Of a stretch of DNA of 64,000 nt, positions 55,421 through 64,000 are shown piece after piece. Origin of the DNA: Papiliotrema nemorosa (taxonomy: Eukaryota; Basidiomycota; Tremellomycetes; Tremellales; Rhynchogastremaceae). The stretch's first letter is position 1; the number at the start of each line of letters is the position of its first letter. The DNA is taken from positions 372,001 through 436,000 of the forward strand of contig JASKOT010000014.1 of assembly GCA_032158125.1 (NCBI GenBank), read 5' to 3'. Under the pieces are notes generated by a model. That model saw only the letters and a list, made by a program, of their open reading frames with translations, did no database searches and was not told the origin of the DNA. The position numbers and the translations under genes were made by a program.

Positions 55421-58400
55421 ATGCCTTTACGACGATCATCAGCGACCGCTTCACCTTCCCCCGTCCCTCCATTCTCCACCCCTCCTCCTTCCACCAGATC
55501 ACGCGAACACTCAAATCTCGACTCATGGTCCATCTCAGACTTCTCCGCGGCGACAGCTCAGCCGAGCACAATCGTGTCGGGTGAAGGGAAAATCATATCT
55601 ACCCTCGTTGGGCGTCTCGTGAACAAGGTGAGGTGGGATGCCGGATGAATCGAGAAAGTCGCTCATGGTAGCTACCGTGCAATTCGGGTATCCGACTCTC
55701 GATCATGGAAGTAGATCCCGCTACTAGGCATACAGTGGACAGCTTGCTGAGCCTGTGTAAGATACGGCCCACTCTAGTCTTCCAATCTCTAGGATCGGCT
55801 CTGGAGACGTTATCAAAGGTGAGTCGGATAGTCACATACCTTGCCGCTTGGGCAGTCCCTCGATTCGAGATGAGGGAGAGCACTTGGGAGAAGTGTCTTT
55901 TCTTCTCAACGCACCGGATATCCAATGGCATCACCGTCTATCTATCTTGTGCGCGCACAGACCCCATTGCTGACAATCATAGTATTCTGCGAGCGCCGCA
56001 AGCGAAACTCCCTTGGACACCTTGCACTCCCAATTGTTCCTTCTCCAAGTCCTCCTTCGGTGTCTGTCGGCCACATGGAGATCTCACGCCGAGCGAAACC
56101 CTGTGCCGCACGGCGATCTACCTCGACCGTTCCCCGATCTACCTCAAATGGACGAAGCACTCGGCAGATATCTTCTCGCCGTGACGCTCGTATATGTTCG
56201 GTTGATATCTACAGAGCCCTCTTCTCTGAATGGCACGTCGTCTCCGGCCCCGAGCAGGGAAACACGACTAGGAACCGCTTCGACATCCTCGTCCAATATA
56301 GGCTTGTCGCCTGCTTCCGGCTCGAGCCCTCTCGGTGTCAAGTTTATCGAGCAGCATTCCTTTCCCTCGGGATCGACCTCTCTTCCGCTATCTCACACCT
56401 CTACCAACTTGGCGGGGCATTGTCCGACCACGGAGCGCACCGTACAGCGGATGGAGAGGGTTGTATCGCGCATCATCTTCATCCTCTCTTCGGCCAATTG
56501 GCACTTGATCCTGTCACGATTGAAGAACCGGATGTCCCATCTCACGACCACTATCGAGGACTCTCCTGACTTTGTCGATTTGCGCCTTTTGGAATGGTCC
56601 AATCTCAATCGATCTCGCCTATCTCAGGTCTTGCAAGAGATCTCCAGTACTTTCCTCCATGTCAAGCGCCCGGCACAGATAAGCATCGCGGTTGTCCTAC
56701 GGCGAGCTATATGGATTTGGATCGATATCAATCCCTCAGAATTGGATGTGCTCATCGAGTCGAATCGAAAGATAGAGGGAGGTGCCGATGTCCTCTTTGA
56801 TGTCTTGCACTCTGCCAGTGATCCGACCTCTTCCTCCCATGCCAAAAGGACAAGGGCCTTCTACCCATTGATGACCATGCTCCTGGTCATCTGTCCAGAT
56901 ATGCTAAAGAGGGCGTCACTCGTCGAATCTGGGGGAAGAGGACTAGGCGGACTGACCAAAAAATTGTCATTCTTGGAAAGTTTACGAAAAGGCGTCAACT
57001 CGAGCAAAGGTTTCGAGGCTTGTACTATTTGCTATGTGGACTTTTTACGGGCCGCCATGTCTATCTCGCCCAGGTTGGAAAACTCCGGACTGCGGAGTAT
57101 CACTCATGATATCCAGTCTGATCTTAGGGTGGGTGCACCCAACAGCGACCGGTCAGCTCACATCCAGAATGCCCTGTTTCATTCTCCTCTTGCGACAGCT
57201 ATCAATGATCCAGATCTTCTCGTCGATGGGCTAGTCGCGCTATATCGGGCCAATCCCGTGACGACTATTGGCTTGCTGTTTGGAAAGATACTTACCGACA
57301 ACAACGAAGCGAATCGTCTCGCAGCAATCAGGGCCTGTCGATTGATTCAGCTGGAAGACGGTCGTTTACCTTGGCACCCTTCTTCAAGCGAGCTGAGAGA
57401 CAAAGTGGCCGCCGGTATCAGGCAGTTGCTCAAGGTGAGCACTACACTGAAGCGCCGACCCCTCATGACTGACGCAGTAGTCATGTGCAATGGAGATCAT
57501 GGGTGATCCAGTGGCCATACATCGACCTCGCGCCAGTCCAACGCTTCCATCGAGTCAGAATGATCTTGTCATAGAGATACTTGAGCTGTATCTGGTGGAC
57601 CCAGCCTATGCGATGATCGGGCCACCCGACACTTGGTCGGGCCTGTTGTCGACCACCTCGTCATTGGGCCTAGGCCCAAGTCCAGGAGCTGTGCGAGACT
57701 CGGCGGGAAAATGCAACATACGGCTCATCCAGGCGATGGCTGAGGAAGACGAGACTAGCCTGACAGGATGCGGCAATGCCATGTGGGTGCACTTTCACGG
57801 CCTAAACTTGGTGCTGATACTAGATGGCAACTTCTCATCGACGTGTCCCGGCAGGGTCTCCATGTCATCCACTTCGATCACGACGAAATCATCCCCACTT
57901 TTCAAATTTTTCGCGAGACCGCCCTGGCGATCGCGCGATTCGCTGAAAATCATCCCGACATCCTGGCAAGTTCGATTCGAGGTGAAGCGGCTGTGCTAGT
58001 CGCCATGGTTGCTATCGTCTCTGTCCTCGTTTCTCCTGATTTCGAACAACTTGGACAGTCGACACCTGCACTCAAAGCCATGAAGACCATCACTCTGACC
58101 GCCCACAAAATGCACTTGCCTGGTGTGTCACCAGCCGGAACCAACTTTGGAACCCCTGAAGCAAGAGTCATGGCTCGGGCTGCATTCTTTGACGCGCTCA
58201 GCAGTCTCCCGCCCGCCCAAGGTGAGATCCCGAATGAAGCTTGATGGGACCAAAAGCTGAGCAGTAGGCCGACAACAGCAACAACGGCAATTCAGAAAGG
58301 TATACCGGACTTTTGCTAAACCACATACAGGAGGCATCGCCATGTGGCTTGGGCTTCGCTCCCGTGCGAAAGCTCTAACGAGCCTGATCATCGCGGCAGA

Positions 58401-61400
58401 CGGCCACTCGACGCATCGAACATCCTCACGAAGAGGCCTGACTCTAGCTATCGACGGACTGGACGAAGTGAGTGGCCACTAGCGCTTTCCTCAGATTCCT
58501 CATGGTCAGGGTCAAGCCAAAACATGGCAGAATGCTGTGTTATTCCTGGCAGCGACTGCATCCGTGTGTCAGTACGACGTCATACCTCCTCCGTCGTTTG
58601 CGGATTCAGTCGGAAGAGGACTGTTGCCCCGGGTGTATGAGGAGTTTCCAGACTCTCTAATCGCATGCGACGAATTTGTGCGGGAATGTGTCGATCTACT
58701 TAGCAGTGGCTCGGTGCATGTACGAGAGACCGTAAAGGAAGCCTTGGGCTCGGAACTGCCAGCTAGTCTTGGGCGAGTCATGTGCAATCAAATGACCAGG
58801 TGAGTCTCATGATATCACGCGATGTGCTGAAGCTGATGCATGCAGGTTGTTAGGACATTCAATGGGTCAAAACGGAGTGTCCACCTCGGATACGTATACT
58901 ATTTTCGTCGACCAAGTTCTTGCTGTTTTAAGGCTGTTTGTGGAGCGAATCCCTGCTTCCGGACAAGATGGCGTCCACCTCGATCTCGGTGAACTGCTCA
59001 GCTTGCTTCTACAGTATATCACAAGGTTAGGCCGAGATGAGTACCACCTTCGAATCAAGATCAAGTTCTGTCAAACAATCGAGACGATACTGGATAATAG
59101 CCTTGGAGTTAACTTGCATAACAGCGGCACCCTGCGAAATCACATACTGGAGACTCTGGTAGACTGGACTGTGGAGGCTCAACGGGTGAGTCTAGTCAAT
59201 GGCGCATATAGGCTAAAGAAGCAGGATCGAGAATACCTGCCATCCTCTGCAAACGCCGATTCCGGTCTCCGCATACTGCACGAACTAGACCTTGCGACAC
59301 TCAGAACCATCGTGCCTGTGACGGAGGGCTTAATTTTGAAAGCGTCATCTGATGAGCTCGAGACCTCATCCATTGGTGTCAAAATCAGGCTGTTCTATCG
59401 ATATTATACGCATTTGACCAAGATTCTGGAACGTGGTCAAGCCTCTGCGGTACGACTGTGTTCAGTCACACCATTCAAGCTGACAGGTAGGACGAGTCCG
59501 CCAACCTCGCCATCAGTTCGAGCTCAGCCAAAATGCCGATACCCGAGGACGCTTCATCTCTAGCCATCTCTGCTCTCTTTAATCTGCTTTCGGCCAATCT
59601 GGATGTAGGGCTGAAGCATTGCTTGAGCTTAGGGTATCACGAGCAACCAGCTTTACGAACGGCTTTCATGCGGCTTTTGACCAGCATCTTACAACAAGGA
59701 ACTAGATTCCACGGTCTGCTGACAAAACGGTTATCAGCCGCGCCAAAGCCTTTTACGAACCTGCTCGTCCGTGATCCCGATAATCTTGCTTTGGCCATTT
59801 CAATGTGCGAAGCATGCCCCCCGAATGAGATTGACGAGGTTTCAATGCTGCTGTTTCGAGTTTTGGAAGCCAAGGGGCTTTTTTTGAGCTTGGTGAAGAC
59901 CCTAGCGGAACGAGAAATCGCGCTCACCAGTGAGTAGCTCGATCAGACCACGATCATAGCTCATTTTAGATCACGAGTCGGAACTGTTTCGTGGTAATTC
60001 GATCACAACGCGGATTCTCACCATTTTCGCAAGGACCTATGGATAGTGAGTAACTTCGTAGGATTATTGACTCTGCCAGCTCATGACAGTAACTATGTGC
60101 GAGCCACCTTGCAGCCTCTGGTGCACTCACTGGTTGAGAAACCGGCTGATTGTTCGTTTGAGCTCGATCCATCCAAAGCTGGGCCCAACGATGATATCGA
60201 GCAGAATGCCGATCATCTTCAGCTCATGTGTCAAGCTTTGCTCGACTTGATCTGTTCTTCGACCTCCCGTGTACCGATGTAAGTCTCGTTTGCCCATAAC
60301 TTCCGCTGATTAAATAGCGTATTCCGTGCGCTCTGTCATCACCTGTGGGAGGTCACTGCGGATCGATATCCAGAAGCCAGGCATTCCGTCGTCGGATCAT
60401 TCATCTTTCTCCGCTTCTTCTGCCCTGCAATCGTTGCGCCCGAGAATATTGATCTTGAAATCTCACCCGACACGCGAGAAATCCGAAGAGCTCTGTTGTT
60501 GATCACAAAGGTGATCCAGAATCTCGCCAACAATGTGACGTTCGGCAATAAGGAACCGCACATGAAGGTCCTCGATGGGTTCTTGTCGGAAAATATACGT
60601 CAAGTGTCCAAATTCTTGAGCGATCTAGGTGTCAAGCCAAGGGCGAACGAGATTGCGGATGCGCTTAAGAGGTATCAGGAGGATGCGGAAAGGGTGCAAG
60701 ATGCCGATGGAGATGAAGCAATCTTGTGAGTCTTGTTGAGCTCGCTATGATCAGAGCTGATGTGCAGATCTCGCTTCATCGTCAAGCATCACTCAAAGCT
60801 TGAAGCTTCCCTTGGATCCTTGCCTCCCACATTCAGATATGGACCTGGAGGGTCAAAGCTTGATCGACAGGATCTGAAGAGCGGTCCAGTCGAGGCTACT
60901 CTCCGCGAATTGGTAGAAAAGGCATCCTTGTCGAGTGGCGAGATTAAAGGCTTGTCAACAGCTGCGAGAAGTCAAGCGTACGATGAGTAGGTGGATTCTC
61001 TCCCGGTAGCGGATCAGGACTGACCGACAGGTTCATGCGCCATAATGCTGGACGCGATGTAGAAAGTGTCGCTGAAGCTTTCTACGAGGGTCCGATCAGT
61101 CAAGTCAGTTATAGCGCCCGGCGCCGTTTGTTAGCTGACAAGAAGAATGGACGTAGGATATTCTACTTCATCGTATCTCGCGTTGGGCTCGTCGACTACG
61201 ATCTCTTGGCTTATCATGTCTTCTCGGTTGGTGATCCGGTCGGGCATGGAGCTGACGAGTCAGGTGCTCGACAATATAACCGACTTTTTCGACCTAGTCA
61301 TTGATCTGACAGACTTTTCTGCTGCAAACGAACTTCCAATGGCATGGCTGAAAAGGTCAATCCAGATATGTCCTCCCAGCATATTGCCTTGCATCAATGT

Positions 61401-64000
61401 GAGTCGGCCCTGCGTTGCCTTGGATCCCATGCTGAGGCCCAGGTTCTCGCTCTGTACAATCCAAATTCATACGCCAAGCGACGCATCCGCTGGATCTTGT
61501 CTGAGATCCTGACCGTTGGTGAGCTAAAACTTCGTGCTGGCAGAGTGGTGGAACAGCTAACACGCAGTATCACCCGCTGGAAAGCAGTTCATCGCTGCGA
61601 GCACTCCAGGAGAGCTCAGCGCCGTGATACCCTTTGCCAGCCCTGCTTTGCCAGAGTACACCTTGGCTCTGGCATACCAGTCCGAGCATGTCTTTACCAA
61701 TCTGCTATGTTTAACGCATCATGAACATCAGATACCGGTCGTGGTCCGCCTCGGACATGACTGTCTGCAGATTGCTTCGGTACGTCTTCACATGCACAGT
61801 ACGCAATCAAGCTCACTGCATACAGTGGAGAAAGCAAGATCTGGTTTCAACGGTGAAATCGTATATCATCGATTTGATCAGATTACGCGACATTGATGAT
61901 GTGATCACGGGCGGACCCCTGCCCGACAGACATATCATGATCAAGTATGGGCAGAACGAGACAATGACTTTTATCTCTGGCAGTGAGCAGCAACCCCCCG
62001 CTCCTGAAAGGTACAACGGCTGATAAATAGAACGTAGCGAGCTCGCTCAGATTATAAGAGCTGCCCGAGCAAGATTGCGAGACGGACCCTCGGGGGAGAG
62101 GACACTGCGACCGAGCGATGTTCCTGGAACACTTCTCAATGTCGCACTCATGAACCTATCGTCGGGTGATCAGGGCCTTCGATTGGGCGCGTATAATCTC
62201 ATTTACGAATTGAGCGGGTACTTCAAATGGGATACGGCTTTGTCGGTGTTGAAGATTACAAGTGAGTCATCTCGCACTCCACAATCTCCTTGCTCATATC
62301 GCAGCGGGACTCAACATACCAAACAACGCCATCGCCTTTTCCCATTCCATTTCGGCTGCTTTGGCTCATTCAGCCCCACATCTTACCCTTGACTTCCTCA
62401 AAGAATGGACGATCGGGTTTTCCAAAGGCGAGATATCGCAGAAGTGTGCTGCGCTCAACTACGTCGGGCCATGGCTGGACAAGCTGGATTTATTCGCTCG
62501 ACCAACAAGAGAGAGATCCGACGTGGCTGCCGGAATTCAATCCGTACAGGAGATTGTGCGAACCTTGGTCACTATCACTCTTGCTGAACGTCGAGTGAGT
62601 AGTGCGAACCAGGAATCTATTCCTTTGTTGACACTCAGCGCCTGCATTTATCCCTACATGAGCACGTGTGGTCCAGACTGGCCCGGGCGCATGAGAGCCT
62701 GGTAGACTTTATTACGCTGGAACTGATACATGTTGCCATCGATGCGGGCTTTCAAAGTGAAAAGGCAGAATGTGTGGGAGATATTCTAGTCTCGATAAGT
62801 TGCACCGCCGTAAGAGGGCGGGTGATCGCAAGACTACGAAAGGTATTCTAATTAGCCTTTCCCTTTCAATGCTTTCGGCTGACGTGCAGACCATTGCAAA
62901 GACCTACGTCGATGACTCTCCGACCTTGACGGAACACATAGCCTGGGCGGAAATAGCGACACTCAGCAGGATCGTTCTTGCTCTGTCATTCAATCCAACT
63001 GCCGCTCTGGATGCTCAGCTGTTTCTACCGGACCTCTTCCACATTATCACTTTGCTCGTGGGTTACGGACCCGTACTCATGCGCCAAACGATATACGGTC
63101 TGACGGTTAATACGGTCCAATCGTTGGCGACATCTCGCGCAACTGGAGATATGGATACTTTGGCCTTACAGCGCTTGCTCGAGAAGGTCCAGAGTAAAGA
63201 AGTTGCTGGCAACTTTGGGTTGGTCATGGTTGGCGGCTCCTTTGAGCCTATCCATGTTGAAGATGACGTTTTCTTGAGCAAAATCGAAGATGTAACAAAA
63301 TTGCTGGGCGAGGTCCTCATCGCTGGCGCTGTATCTTTTGGTCAGTACATCACCTTGCCAATCAGGTGCAGACTGACGCGTAGACTGCGCAAACGCCTGG
63401 CGAGCAAGATGGATGAGCCTGGTGGTGTCGACTTGTTTCCAGCACAATCCGGCAATTCAACCTCAAGCGTACACTGTGCTGGGCTACCTGGCCGCTGATG
63501 AAGTGGATGATGATCTGGCGTACCAGGTGTTGGGGACAATGGGTAACACATTGGCAGATCTTGGTGAATCAGACAACGTCTTGGTTGTCTCGATGTTGCG
63601 ATGCTTTTGCCGGATCGTCCCTGGACTTCAACCCAACAGCCGGTACCATGCGCATCTCTTTTGGGTTGCCATAGCTATCCTGCAACTGGGGTATATACCG
63701 CTCTTTGCAGCCGCGCTCGAGCTTCTCCTGGTCTGTCTGCGCGGGATGCCAACGGACCGTCCGCTCATCGACACCCTTCTCGCTGCTCGGTCATTTGCTG
63801 GCGACCCAGCGCGAAAACTCGACGAAATTGCCGGAGTATCTTTCGAGACTGATCCCGGGTTCTCGTTCGTCGGCGTGGTGTATAAAGGTGTTCGGCACCC
63901 ATCGACCAAAAAGCTGGCAATGGAATGCATGTTGGAGCTATTGAAGATGATTGTCAAAACGACAAAGCCTGACGCAGCGGTCGTCGAGGGACGAACGAGG
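55421..64000 (+). CDS. IRA1: Neurofibromin/Ira-type Ras GTPase-activating protein (runs off right edge)
   Basis: Switches off Ras by stimulating GTP hydrolysis, damping the Ras-cAMP pathway. A Ser/Pro-rich start (MPLRRSSATASPSPVPPFST) precedes >1,400 residues of helical repeats. The RasGAP domain spans ~59960-60720: the arginine-finger loop LFRGNSITTRILTIF (catalytic Arg codon 59990-59992), LVEKPADCSFELDPSKAGPN, and FLRFFCPAIVAPENIDLE (the FLR-x3-PA motif, ~60399-60450), then LITKVIQNLANNVTFGNKEP. After it comes a Sec14/CRAL-TRIO-like lipid-binding module (NGRRIFYFIVSRVGLVDYDL, LAYHVF) and PH-like segment, as in neurofibromin, then further helical repeats (LRLGAYNLIYELSGYFKWDT, SISAALAHSAPHLTLDFLKE). 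More than 20 introns are visible, several inside domains, one splitting YGY-NYV in the GAP domain. No key residue is missing. Coding sequence continues to base 64000. Confidence 0.92.

Noticed and set aside
1..64000. Mobile elements, CRISPR arrays, rRNA and tRNA genes
   Set aside because: No transposase or reverse-transcriptase motifs, no terminal repeats, no spaced repeats and no convincing tRNA A/B-box pairs were seen; a tRNAscan and repeat search would be decisive.

Overview
The window is a gene-dense stretch of fungal nuclear DNA. Most genes are cut by many short introns, typically 40-70 nt, with GT(G/A)AG donors and a CTGAC/CTAAC-like branch site 5-15 nt before the AG. Intergenic gaps are mostly 100-500 bp. 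The protein set (Ira1/neurofibromin, Zds, Mediator Med16, Ufe1, Sds3, Rat1, HIT-finger proteins) and the intron style point to a basidiomycete, most likely a Tremellomycete related to Cryptococcus/Kwoniella/Tremella. The species cannot be named from the sequence. I see no mobile element, CRISPR array, rRNA or tRNA gene.

Layout. 1-10 kb: 5' end of acetyl-CoA carboxylase (minus), a mitochondrial IF-3-like factor (plus), a Ppn2-type metallophosphatase (minus), a NAPE-PLD/Fmp30-like metallo-hydrolase, a WDR89-like WD40 protein and a ZNHIT2-like HIT zinc-finger protein (all plus). 10-15 kb: a tandem pair of F-box proteins and a small acidic gene (minus). 15-24 kb: an intronless NmrA-type oxidoreductase (plus), MED16 (minus), CKS1 (plus), ribosomal stalk protein P2 (minus) and a large unrecognised protein (minus). 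24-28 kb: a Zds-family protein with a very long Pro/Gln-rich tail (minus).

28-38 kb: an OPT-family oligopeptide transporter, proteasome alpha4/PSMA4 and THO complex Tho7 (plus), a small acidic gene with unresolved 5' end (plus), proteasome beta5/PSMB5 (minus) and an SDHAF1-like LYR protein (plus). 38-45 kb: Acl4, Tvp38, Ufe1 and Sds3 in a minus-strand run, then Sft2 (plus). 45-55 kb: Rat1/Xrn2 (plus), a multi-pass receptor-like membrane protein (minus), a membrane RING-CH E3 ligase (plus) and WDR83/MORG1 (minus). 55.4 kb to the end: a neurofibromin/Ira-type Ras-GAP (plus) running off the right edge.

This is mostly conserved housekeeping: lipid and polyphosphate metabolism, proteasome, RNA processing, ER/Golgi traffic, transcription and Ras signalling. 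The genes are independent transcription units, not operons. The most unusual things I could read directly are in gene structure: a GC-AG intron and microexons in CKS1, start codons isolated by an intron in PSMA4 and RAT1, microexons of 16 and 15 nt in PSMA4 and 13 nt inside the RING-CH domain, the long low-complexity tail on the Zds protein, and several small or lineage-specific genes without a recognisable family. I did not find a convincing new multi-gene system.
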